Shown here in pieces: positions 1-14,601 of a DNA stretch of 64,000 nucleotides. The translations under genes and the position numbers were made by a program. The stretch covers positions 23,123,305 through 23,187,304 of the forward strand of contig NC_080055.1 of NCBI RefSeq assembly GCF_026212465.1, in the 5' to 3' direction. Within the stretch, counting starts at the first letter, position 1; each line of letters begins with the position of its first letter. The notes beneath the pieces were generated by a model. The model worked only from the letters and a program-made list of their open reading frames with translations, had not been told where the DNA came from and ran no database searches. The DNA is from Amaranthus tricolor. Its lineage: Eukaryota; Streptophyta; Magnoliopsida; Caryophyllales; Amaranthaceae.

Positions 1-1724
1 TCTAGTGATAATGTTTTCAGAAGATATGAGTTGCCCCCAAGGAGTACACGAGGTATCCCGCCAAGGAGATATGATCCTTAATTCGAATCTCAAAGGTCTC
101 GATACCCAATATATTAAGAAAGCCAAGAACATCTGTCTCAGACAGCAGTTGCCTTCAATGCTTCTCTCTACTCAGGCAATCTACCGAAAAATACTGATGA
201 TGCTCTTCGTGACCCAAAATGGAAAAAAGCTATGGAAGAAGAAATCTTAGCTCTTAAAAAAAATGAGACTTGGGAACGTTGCACGCTGCCAAAGGGGAAA
301 AGAATAGTAGGATCCAAGTGGGTATTTTCAATAAAGTATCATGCCGACGGAACATTGAAAGATACAAAGCTCGGCTCGTTGCAAAGAGATACACCCAAAC
401 CTTTGGAGTAGACTACTCTGAAACCTTCTCTCCAGTTGTTAAAATTGATACTATCCGGGTTCTCTTCTCCATTGCAGCTAACAAAGATTGGCCTCTATAC
501 CAATTCGATGTGAATAATGCCTTCTTACATGGGAAGATTGAGGAAGAAGTATACATGCAAGCTCCTCCGGGCTTCCTACATGAGTACAATAAAGGGGAAG
601 GATGCAGACTCCGGAAAGCTCTATATGGGTTAAAACAGTCTCCTAGAGCATGGTTTGGAAGATTTACTACAGCTATGAGGAAATTTGGGTACAAACAGAG
701 TAATTCTAACCATACTCTATTCCTCAAGAAGAGAAATGGTCTTATCACATGTCTTGTTATTTATATTGATGACATGGTTATTACAGGGGATGATACGAAG
801 GAGATCAATGATTTAAAGGATCGCCTCTTCTTGGAATTTGAGATGAAAGACTTTGAAAACTTAAAATACTTCCTTGGGATAGAGGTTCTCAGATCTAAAA
901 TAGGGATTTTCATCAAACAGAGAAAGTATATTCTGGACTTATTAGTTGAGGTAGGAATGATTGACTAAAAACCTGCAGAAACACCTATAATAACAAATCA
1001 TGGGCTTCAATTCATTGAGGGAGCTAAGATGACTGATCAAGATCAGTATCAAAGGTTGGTAGGAAAACTCATATATCTATATCACACCAGACCAGACATT
1101 GCCTATGCAGTAAGTGTCATAAGCAGATTCATGCATCGACCTTAGATACAACACATGGAGGCTGTAATGAGGCTCTTGAGATACTTAAAGGGGACTTGCA
1201 ATAGGGGGATTCTCTTCAGAAGGAATCAACACTTAGATCTTGTAGCATATACAGATGCAGACTGGGCTGGCGACCGGGATGATCGAAGGTCAACATCAGG
1301 ATACTTTACTCTGGTTGGTGGGAACCTGGTCACTTGGAAAAGCAAGAAGCAAAAGGTGGTAGCTCTATCTAGTGCTGAAGCAGAATTCAGAGGAATTGCG
1401 AAAGGGATTACAGAAATTCTCTGGATTAGGAAATTGTTGGAAGAGTTGAACTGTCAACTGCGAGAGGCAAGCAACTTATACTGTGACAATAAAGCTGCTA
1501 TCAGCATATCCGAAAACCCTGTTCAGCATGATCGTACAAAGCACGTCGAGATAGATAGACATTTCATCAGAGAGAAGGTGGAGAAAAATATCATCAGTCT
1601 ACCATTCGTTAGATCAAAAGATCAACTGGCAGACATCCTCACTAAAGTTGTTTCAGCAGAAGCCTTCAACACTATCCTATGCAAGTTAGGTGTTTGTTAC
1701 CCTACAGCCTAATTTGAGGGGGGG
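1..1724 (+). pseudogene. Ty1/copia retrotransposon, 3' part of pol (RT and RNase H), broken
   Basis: This is the 3' half of a copia polyprotein; the 5' part lies outside the window. Reading along the strand, one sees the segment before RT (KWKKAMEEEI), RT ([30 protein letters not shown], catalytic YIDDM near 760-775) and copia RNase H (YTDADWAGDRDDRRSTSGY, SSAEAEF, LYCDNKAAI, HVEIDRHFIREK). It ends in a TAA/TAG region followed by a purine-rich tract at about 1716-1724. The copy is dead: the frame changes between the pre-RT segment and RT (about 355-362), TAA at 966-968 replaces a sense codon, and TAG at 1143-1145 interrupts the region between RT and RNase H. The lineage is unassigned; the short LTR and the motif style suggest an Ale-like element, with low certainty. 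Confidence 0.93.
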
Positions 1725-1932
1725 TGTAGAAATAATAAATATTTCCTAAATATATTTGTGTATATTCTCTAGGATTATTAGATGATTTTATTCTCTTAAT
1801 TATGTACAATATCATAGGGATATTCTTGTTTCCTTACTTAGTTCCCTAAGTTGATGTATATATTGGAGGGTTGTTTACCCGTTGAATAATAAGACTGAAT
1901 TAAACACAAACTTTCCGCTGGTATATTTCTCA
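1725..1932 (+). repeat. 3' LTR of the copia element
   Basis: The LTR starts TGTAGAAATAATAAAT directly after the polypurine tract and ends TATATTTCTCA, giving TG...CA ends and a length of about 208 bp. The right boundary is supported because sequence of a PIF-type MITE begins immediately after it. The matching 5' LTR would lie left of the window, so the TSD (predicted GTAAT) cannot be checked here. Confidence 0.75.
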
Positions 1933-2229
1933 GTAATAAAGAATAGTAATGCGAATGGAAAATTAGTGTAATTTTAGTTGAAAAATCTCTTGGCTACCTT
2001 GATGGCCATGCTTGTCCAACTTCAATCATCTCATTTTTTTCATAAAATCCGTTCCAATGCATTACCATTGGGAGATGTAGTATTAGGTGGTAATGAAATT
2101 TTGTAAACAAAAAAACTTATTTGTGATCAAAGTTTCATTACCATGGGAATAATATGAAACTTTTAATGAAATTTTATACTACAAATCATTCCCATTACCA
2201 CCATTTAATACTAGAAACCAAACAGGCCA
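1933..2229 (+). mobile_element. PIF/Harbinger-type MITE, right part, split by the copia insertion
   Basis: It is similar over its whole length to the reverse complement of the complete MITE at 60071-60385. The shared phrases include TTTTAGTTGAAAAATCTCTT and the terminal CCAAACAGGCC. The right end is followed by TAA at 2230-2232, the trinucleotide TSD of this class. The left end is missing because the copia LTR abuts it; the rest should lie before the window. Confidence 0.7.
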
Positions 2230-2404
2230 TAAGTGCCATTTAATTAAAGAAAAACCCGCAAACAAAAGCATAGAGCACTGGCAACTCGTCGCTTTTAGTC
2301 TGTTCCAAATTGTATTTTTTGAAAGAGTCAATGCTAAAAGGGACGACTCGTTGCTAACCTTTTGACCCTCACAATTTAATTGCATTTGTTTTTCTTTCTT
2401 GGAC

Positions 2405-2672
2405 ATAGGCTTTATCCTTCACAAATTCTTGTGAGAAACCATCTCTAAGGGCCTGCCCATGATGTATTTTTTTTAAATATGTAAGTAGACATTAAGAATG
2501 AGTTAAGTAGACATTTAGATATTGAAAGTAGGCATTAAAAATACGGTAAGTAAGCATTAAAGATTATGTAAGTATGCATTAAGAATACGGTAAGTAGGCA
2601 TTAATCTTTTATGGGCTAGGCTTAAGATACGTCTCTCAAAGAGACGGTCTCTCAAGAGACTACTTGTTATCC
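2405..2672. mobile_element. MITE with internal ~24-bp minisatellite
   Basis: The two ends are imperfect inverted repeats: CTTGTGAGAAACCATCTCT near 2429 against GAGACGGTCTCTCAAGAGAC near 2641-2660, plus inward GGCCTGCCCAT against ATGGGCTAGGC. Between them (about 2475-2610) sit five to six degenerate copies of a unit like GTAAGTAGGCATTAA. The same end motifs recur at 56657-56798 and the same minisatellite unit at 48.1-53.1 kb. The exact ends and the TSD are uncertain. Confidence 0.55.
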
Positions 2673-2829
2673 TTTTGTCTCTACTATCTTTATAATACTT
2701 TACCTTTGGATTTTACTTTAGTATACTTATTATACTTATTATATTCATTATACTCTAAATGTTCAAAAACTTTGACCAGAAACAAAATAATCCTTAAATT
2801 TGATCAGAAATTAGTGTCTTATAACTCAT

Positions 2830-3617
2830 TGTTATGAATTATGTGACTAGAGTGCACATTTGATGAGTGCATTCATGTATGACTCTTGGATTTGGAATCC
2901 AATGAGTGTGATAATGTGGGAGATTAAGTTGTTAACTTAATGATTGTAGTGTTTAAGTGTGATTTATTGTGGAAGAGTATTCATGGGAATTATTGGTGTT
3001 AATGATGATTAATGAAGAAGTGCAAAGGATTTTAATAGATGCTTGCTCGAACAGAATTCTGACAGAAGAAGCCTGATGGTCGTTCGACCGAGCGAGTTTT
3101 CTTGGTTGGTCGAGCGGTCAGACGGAATGCATCCAAAAGGTGTCTGTAGCTCGCTCGACCGAGCGAGCTCTCTGTTCCGGTCGAGCGGATCCTTTGATGT
3201 GCCTAGGATGCTATTTTTCGACCTTTCAAGTTCTTGGAGTTGTTTCATATCATTCATTATTCAATATTAATCTTGTATTCAGTGAGCAATTGACATTAAT
3301 GTACTTAGTACTATATATAGAGCTCTCATACTCACTTAAAAACACATCAAACGCAACCCCTAAGCCAAACACATAGCCTTTTATTTTTATCTCTTACACA
3401 ATTGTAATACTTCATTTGTAAGAGTATTTTATACTCCATTGATATAATATAAGCAAAAACTACACACGACGGAGGATGTAGCCATCATTGGGTGAACCTC
3501 CTTAAATCTTTGTGTCTGTTTGCTTAGTTTTACATTATCAAACGTTGTCTTGTTCATTGTTGTTTGTATCGTTCATCTAAGTTCTTAACGTCGTAACGAT
3601 CTTGGCAAAATATTTCA
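2830..3617 (+). repeat. Solo LTR (copia-like), 788 bp
   Basis: It begins TGTTATGAATTATG and ends ATATTTCA, and is flanked by the perfect 5-bp duplication CTCAT (2825-2829 and 3618-3622). A TATA-like stretch (ACTATATATAGAGC near 3312) is followed by a poly(A)-rich leader, as in an LTR promoter, and the U5-like tail contains GGGTGAACCTCCTTAAATC. Between about 3075 and 3190 lie CpG-rich palindromic motifs such as CTCGCTCGACCGAGCGAG. No internal retroelement sequence is left, so this is a recombined solo LTR. Confidence 0.8.
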
Positions 3618-3960
3618 CTCATGATCCATAAATTTTGTCTTGTAACCCAAAAATTACCCAACCAAAAACTTGAAAAAATTGAATCTAATCCAACCCAATA
3701 TGGTTTGGTCAATTTTTGTATATTGAGTTACATTTTTTGTTGAAGCCTGTGAATCAATATAACCTTTATTTAAAAAACAAAATCAATATAAAAAAAAAAT
3801 CATGAGTTTTTTTCACATCCCAATATGTTCAAACCCTAACCAAACCCAACTTAAATTGATCCAATGATTCAAACCCTAACCAAACCCGACTTGAATCAAC
3901 TTAACCTACCATTTGATAGGTCTAAATTTGAGCATAGGATATGATCATCAATTGATAAAA

Positions 3961-4398
3961 GGAAAAATTACCTAGAATAATCCAATCTATTCGTGATTTT
4001 CCTACAATAATCCCAACTATTGATTAACCATGAATAATCCCAACTTAAAGGGGTATTTGCCTAGAATAAACTTGGGTAACCCGATGACCTATTATAGTAG
4101 GTAATTCACCAAAAAAGTAAACTGAAAATTAACTTTAAATTAGAGAAAAATTTTAAAATTTTACATAAAATTCTAAATAATAAAAAAATCATAAATATTT
4201 TTTGAACAATTTTTTCGACATTTTATTTTAATTTATCTTTTTTAAAAAAAAAATAAAACTTGCTATAACAAATCACCCGGTCACTAGTTTTACTCTAGAA
4301 AAATAATCCTTAAAGTTAGAATTATTCATAATTAATCAATAGGTGGGATTATTATAAGAAAATCACGAATAAATTAAATTATTCTAGGTAATTTTTCC
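3961..4398. mobile_element. Mutator-type MITE with 9-bp TSD
   Basis: It has long inverted termini of about 55 bp: the left end reads GGAAAAATTACCTAGAATAA and the right end is nearly its exact complement. It is flanked by the perfect 9-bp direct repeat TTGATAAAA (3952-3960 and 4399-4407). A 9-bp TSD with long TIRs and no coding capacity fits a MULE-derived MITE. The interior is AT-rich. Confidence 0.85.
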
Positions 4399-4407
4399 TT
4401 GATAAAA

Positions 4408-5260
4408 TGTTGATCAACTATAAGATAATGCAAAGTAAATTCAAGCTGTTTCAATCTATCCAATCTGATCCATGAAATTTCAACTTTATTAATCAACTGT
4501 TGCGCTATCTAAACCTGGGGATTGAACTATACACAGTTGACAGTACAAAATCAAACCTCAGCTACTTAAATTATAGCATAATTTTCATTTTAATCAATGT
4601 TAAGTAGTGTATACACAGTAACTGCATATCAAGGAGTGATCACAGTAACTGCACATTTTCTTGCTTCTAAAGCACAAAACATGGACAGCACGACTGCACG
4701 AGCGCAGCTTACCTTTGGCAATGCATAAAACAGCTCGTGTGAGGCCTCAACATAAAGAAATTGTGATTTCATCAGTGCAACTACTATTAGGTGATCATAA
4801 ACCAACTTTGATCAGTATGCTAATAAGATTAGCAACAAAAACATGACTACTGTACAACAAAAGGCTGAGAATCTGTCTAATTATGTAGACCTAAGATTTT
4901 CAGAAGTGAAGTGATAAACTAGTGTTGTGTATCGTCAACTAGTCAGCTTCAAGTCAGCCAGAGTTAATCTGCTCATCTTCCCGAACTTAAATTTTCTTGA
5001 TCGTGAGTTGAGTTATTTTGTAAACATTTGGCTGAGATCATAAAATTAAACCTTATGTTAATAAGTAATATTAACACTAATGATGATGATAAACGACGAG
5101 AGTCGTTAAGAGAAGATTACTTACTAGGACTCAGCACTCTAACGCATTGTGTTATGGACTTGATTGAAGTAATAGAATCCGTACCTGCATCAAGACGAAG
5201 TATTATGTTAGCTTATCAAATTGAATGATTGAATGAAGAAACAATTGAACAAGGTGTAGA
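4408..5260. other. Intergenic, 3' of the LisH gene
   Basis: No recognisable gene, RNA or transposon was seen. The short open frames here match nothing I recognise. The part next to 5261 is presumably the 3' UTR and terminator region of the minus-strand LisH gene. Confidence 0.4.
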
Positions 5261-7715
<2,455 letters not shown>

Positions 7716-8180
7716 TGATGTTCTTGTACTGTTCTAGAGAGGGAAAGACAGAAGAAGAAGAGAGAAATATGGAGGTTGAATCTGGAAAGTTATGGAGGGA
7801 TTGGAAGGGGAGAATAGGAAGGCATTAAAGTGGAAAAGTGGGAAGTTAAAACATGGTGAAGGGTTGGCGGGAGAATTTTAAAATATTGGTCGAGTAAATT
7901 GGAAGTTGCGGGTAAATTTCAGCGGGCACACTTGTATTTTTAGGCGCCATTTGCCTTGTTTTAAAATAAAAAAATCAAGTATTGTATGATACTAAAGACT
8001 GACCGATACAAACTGTCCAAAATATTTATATATAAACACAAAAAACAACTACGTAAGTTTTAAAAACTAAATAAAACCTTTTTTAAAGTAATATTTTAAG
8101 AAAATAAAAATTAGATAAGCTCATATTAAATTGTTTCATCATAAGACAATCTTAATAAAGAATTTGTCAAAGACATTTGA
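7716..8180. promoter_or_regulatory. Upstream region of the LisH gene
   Basis: Immediately upstream of the ATG (minus strand) is a leader rich in CT on the minus strand (7735-7770 reads GAAGAAGAAGAGAG on plus), common in plant 5' UTRs. I could not assign a convincing TATA box. Beyond about 7960 the DNA is AT-rich with no recognised element. Confidence 0.4.
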
Positions 8181-8224
8181 GTTTGGATGGGGGGCTTGGT
8201 TTGGTGGGGGTGGTCAAAGGTTGT

Positions 8225-9010
8225 TATGGATAGGTATCACACTAGAACACGAATAAGACGCCTCTACATACTTTTAACTCTAATAAAGTCCTCGAATAGA
8301 TACAACTCCCGCAAGTCAATTTTTATTTGCTTCTCTCATGTTCTCTTGAGTCTACCTCGACTTTTCTTGCCCTCCAGCATAAGGCTTTTCACCATTCTCA
8401 CTAGGGCATCTACAAACTTGCTCTTCACATGCCCATACCACTTTAGTCTATTTTCACGCAACTTTATCGATAAATGGGCAATCCCTAGTCTTTGTCTCAA
8501 CTCATGGTTCCTAATTATATTAATTCTCGAGTGCCCATACATCCACTTTATCATTCTCATCTCCACTACACCATATTTTGTTCAAAGTACTTCTTTACAA
8601 AAGCATTGTGTCTCTTACAATAATGTTGGTCTAATGAAAATTCGGTGGAATTTACCTTTTAGTCTAGTGGGAGATTTCTTATCACATAACACCTCAGTGG
8701 ACAATCTCCAATTGAGTCAAATTCAAACCACTTATATTTGATAGGTAACAACTCCATCGATCTCTTCATTACTCTCGATAGTCGATCTTAAATACTTAAA
8801 CTTTGTTGTACGAGCGATAACATAATATCTTGCCCAATATATACCTCTGGAGCAATTTGTTGCTCTATTTCGTTAAACTTGCTCCTCAAATATACAGTTT
8901 TTGTATTGCTTATAGTTAGCCCTTTGCCTTTTAGGATCGCCTTCCACTCCTATAATTTTGCGTTGACTTCCTCACCAGTTTTCCTACGAGCACAATATCA
9001 TCCGCAAATA
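8225..9010 (-). pseudogene. LINE (L1-type) reverse transcriptase fragment
   Basis: On the minus strand the segment reads as a degraded C-terminal half of a plant LINE ORF2. It contains the RT catalytic box as FADDIVLVG at about 9006-8980. Downstream is a conserved tail preserved as an open stretch (8566-8336) with MRMIKWMYGHSR, LRQRLGIAHL, ENRLKWYGHV and GRLKRT. Many stops and frame changes lie between the two parts. No 5' part, poly(A) tail or TSD was identified, so this is an old truncated relic. Confidence 0.85.
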
Positions 9011-9963
9011 AATTTTTCATATCTTATTCAAGAATTAGAATTTGTAAGGGTTAAATCATTTAAGATTTTTTATAAAGAATTGAATTTTTCGAAGTCAGAT
9101 GGTTTGAGTATTATTATGTAGATTGTATCATCATTATTGTTACATACTATATGCAATAAAGTGTAATGTTATGAAAGACAAGAAGATTTATTGTTGAATC
9201 TTAGTAACAATTTAGTGGAATTTTGCCTTTATTTACTTCATTTGTTTTGCTTTGTTGTATTTATTCAAATTTTTAGAGTTTACTTTAAATATGTATTGAC
9301 GCTAAAAATTTCTATGGATTAGAAATCTAAACGGATCAAGGGGATTTAAATCCTTAACCCGTGAAATTATTAAAATTATATGTATTTTACCACTTGGATG
9401 GAAAATATTTATTTGTCGGATAAAATTCCAAATTATATACAAATGTTTTTTGAATGTTATTTAAAATAATTTATTAACATTCATTATGTTGAATTGAACT
9501 CACCAAACTCAATGTAATATAACTACTTTGAGCTTGCATTGAGATAATATTTAATCAAATTATGCAATCCCATTTCTCAACTCCAGGATCCGCCCCTGTT
9601 TAAACATTTTTCAACTCCCACCTTATTATAAACCGGATATCTTTAATTATATAAAAATAAATATTTAAAAATGATAATAAAAAGCTAAAAATAAAAATAA
9701 ATTTAAATAAGATATTATTTAACTATGTTTACATATGCATTGATGACTATTTGAAATTAGACATTGTTTATTGAAACAAGACTGATGACAAAAATGACGA
9801 AAATAAACCACAAAGGATAGGCATTTGGGTTTGGCTTAGCGTCCATTCTAGCTGGCTCTGAACCATAATCATTCATTACATTACCCACCTCAAGGACATT
9901 TGTCATCAAGGGCTTTGGCTTCATTTATTGATTTGTTATTAGAAATATTAAAATCGACAAATA

Positions 9964-9998
<35 letters not shown>

Positions 9999-10176
9999 CA
10001 TATGTAATGTAAATCCTTACTTCACACACCCTAAACACATGTTAAGACATTTCATAAGCTCTTATTAGACATATTATAAACATCTATTGGATATACTCTA
10101 AACACATACTTAATATACCACAAACATTTACCCTAAACATCTAATTCACATATTATAAACTCTTAATTGACATAGA
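9011..10176. other. AT-rich intergenic DNA
   Basis: No gene was recognised. There is a short (ATA)n microsatellite at about 9963-9996. The last 150 bp contain loosely repeated phrases (CATATTATAAAC, TTAATTGACAT) like a decayed version of the minisatellite at 48-53 kb; the resemblance is weak. Confidence 0.4.
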
Positions 10177-12922
10177 CTGATTGTAACAGGAGCGGCAATC
10201 TCGATACGTAATTAACATTTAATAATAATGTTTAATACAAAAATATTGCGTAAGTCTCAAAATGCCGAACTGTTAAAAACTTTAAATCATAAAAACCAAA
10301 ACTGTTTAAAACAAAAGTAAAATTTACATCTGATAAGAAATATTGTTTGCTCAAAATGAATAAAATACATCATCATCAAGTCATCAATAAAGGTACAAAA
10401 AACAGCTAAGTTCTTGATAAATAGTAATTGTTGCGACCTGGATCGAAACCTGAAACTAAATCCTACAAAATGTTGTCATCCATGATAAGGATGACAGACG
10501 ATTGAATCGGTCAGCGCTTAATGCCGAGCATAACTTCCTATCCAGTTCAAAATACTGAAATTATACGCTACATTTACAAAATAATAATTTAAGTAAGAAC
10601 TTATAAATTATTGACACCACCGTAAACTTTTACTATATTCGTTTTCTGTTCTATACTTTTAAGTCATTAAGATACCATTCTCAATCCTGACAAAAGTACG
10701 TTACGGTCACTTATACAATTCGGTAATCTTAACACTTAAGTAAGTTCATTTGGTTAATACTCATAATCGTACCATGCATCATAGCATCAACACTAATCAA
10801 GTTTATCATTGATCAACAAACACAGCAATATGACACCTGATATATGTAAGGGTTTGGTTAGGTGAGGACCATAGTCCTAAACTCTAACTGTGGTGGAAGT
10901 CGTCACCCCTCCAATACAATTTATGCTCGAGCTCTACATGACAGGTAGCTAACCCCATGTCTTACACCGCATGTTATGTGCAGGCCAACACAGGCGCCGA
11001 AATTTTACATGTCGGTCCATGGTTCGATATTACCTTACTATCAGGGTCATTCAATCAATATTCATTCACACAAGTACATCACATTTATATTACTACAATT
11101 TGACTTTGACTTTGACTTTGATTTTGATCAACTTAGGTGATAACCTTTTTTATTTAATAAAATTCTTAATCATAACGTAAAATTAACCTTTATGTCTTTT
11201 TTTATGGGAAACCTTTATGTCTTTATACATTCATTATTAAATTCTTACACATTAAATTTTATTTATAACTTTATTTTTAATAGTACACTAAATTTACACT
11301 AATAATTTAATATTCTATTAATAGTGTCTAAATTAATATTTTTCACAAGTAGCTACTAAAATCTATTTCGCTTTAAATAAGTTCCTGAAATCAATATTTC
11401 CAACTTTACAATAAATAAAACTTTATTCTCTTCAGAAAAAACATATATTCTAATTAAAATTCAAGTTTAAATTGCATCATTTGAATAAGTTTTCAAAATT
11501 CTACAAGTCATGAAAAATTAATATTTCAAGTTTTAAAAAATAAGTAAACTTATTAGGTTTGCGAAAATCAACATTCTAGTTATAAAACAAATAAAACTTA
11601 TAATTTCACAAAATTAATATTTCTAGTTTCAAAACAAGTCAAACTTATAATTTTCACAAAAGTCAATACACATAGTTTGAGTGGCAAGTATACTAAAAAT
11701 ACTTTTACATCATTTTACATACATTTTGGTCAAATAGTTAGCAAAAATAAAATATTTTGTACTAAATAGTGATTAAAAGTTACTTTTATCATGAAATATC
11801 ATATATTCAAGAAAAACACTTCAATATTTAATAACTTATAAAAATTTCTCAAAAATATCTTTTTAAATTGTTATTTTATTATTATTACAAAAATAGTTAT
11901 AAAATAATTTAGAATCAAACTCTTTTTTTTTATATGATGGTGGTCGAAAGGCCTATGAGTGTTTTGGGGCCTTTTCACATAAAAAGAACAACTTATTTTA
12001 ATTTTTCATACTAAATCCTAGATTTAAATAATTAACATAACCACTTAAAAAAAATAAAAACTTAACGCAATAATTTAGAAATTTACTATAACTTCAAGGA
12101 TAAACTTAAATCTCAAAATAAATTATAATAATTAACAATATTCTTAATATAACCACACTAACAAAAAAAATACGTTCACAAAATAACTTACTACTTATAA
12201 ACTAGTTTGAAGGCTAATATAAACATATTAGTAAAAATTCTAACATAAAAATTCTTAAATATAATAACATTCATAATGTAACACATAACTCATAAAACTT
12301 ACTAGCACTAGTTTATAACATAAATCATACTTAATATCACTAGAATATAATTTTGCACCCAACTTCCTAAACTTGTTCAAAAATTATTAAATTAACATAC
12401 TAAAAATACTTTTAGCATACACATACTTAATATAATCTTGATCATAATTTCATTAAACTAACTTCCTACTAAAACATTTATCAACATATTTCATACTTTG
12501 TATATTATAAAGTAAATATAATGTAAAATTCCACAAAAAGAGTAGGGTGAGAAATTATACCATACTAACACCAAAGATTAGTAGTTAGTACTAATTAGGA
12601 AAATAATAAGAAATAAGACCCTCTAAGATAGATAATAATGCTCCAAAGATAATTAATCCAAACTCTCAAAATAATGATGATCTTCTAAGCTCCTAAAATA
12701 AATAAATCCAAACTCCAAAAATAATATACATTAAGTACCCAAAGTAGTAACTCAATAATGCTCCAAAATGATGATGATTTAAGCTAAATAAAGAGTGTTC
12801 TAAGCTCCATCTTGTTGAATTTCTTCAACTAATATAATAAAAGTATTAAGGTAGTAAGATTTTAATGAAGTGAAAATATAAAAAAGAATGTTAGAAAATT
12901 TTGATGTGGTGGTGTAAGTGAT

Positions 12923-13850
<928 letters not shown>

Positions 13851-14601
13851 GTGATCTCATGGCTAAGGAGTATTTATAATGGATTTTGGCAACTCTAATT
13901 CATAAGTTGTATGAAAGAAAGAGTGTTAGGACTATAGAAGAAAGTTAACTTGTGTAAGTAGTTTGGAGTATGTAAGTGTATGTGTAAGAGTTGGAGTGTA
14001 GAAGTAAACTTGTAAGAGTTGGAGTGTGTAAGTGGGTGTATAAGAGATTGAAGTGTAGAAGAATGTTAACTTATGTAAGTAATGAACATCATAGGTTAAG
14101 TAGAAAGGATTTTGGTTCATTAAATTTTTGTTCTAGCATGCACAAGTGAATATACTTTAAAATAATGGGTAAATTTGATTATGAAAATATGTAGTTTAAC
14201 TAGAAAATTGTGCTTAAAACTATACTAAAAGTTAATAATAAAAATACGACTCATTTTTATGTATAATCAAAGTTATAAGGTTAAAATAATAAGTAGTAAT
14301 GTTAGTTCAAGGAAAAAAGTTAAAACATAACATTTTACAAAATCGTAAATATAATTATAAAATTTTACTTTACATACTATAAAATAATAAAATAATATTT
14401 TAGTGCTTATAAAAATATTTTAAACAAAATAATGCTTTAAAGTTTAATATTTGAAAGAAATTACAAAATCGAAAAAAGTTTATGCATTAAAAATAGTTTG
14501 AAGTAGATAACTTAAAAATTAGAAATTTAAATTGAAAATTCAAAATAATTAATCGAAGGATTAGAAATTTGAATCGAAAATTTGATAGATTTGGTGTTAC
14601 A

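Noticed and set aside
413..748. Minus-strand open frame opposite the copia RT
   Set aside because: It is a shadow of the RT coding strand.
3009..3376. Three overlapping open frames on both strands
   Set aside because: They lie inside the solo LTR and are caused by its CpG palindromes; there is no protein similarity.
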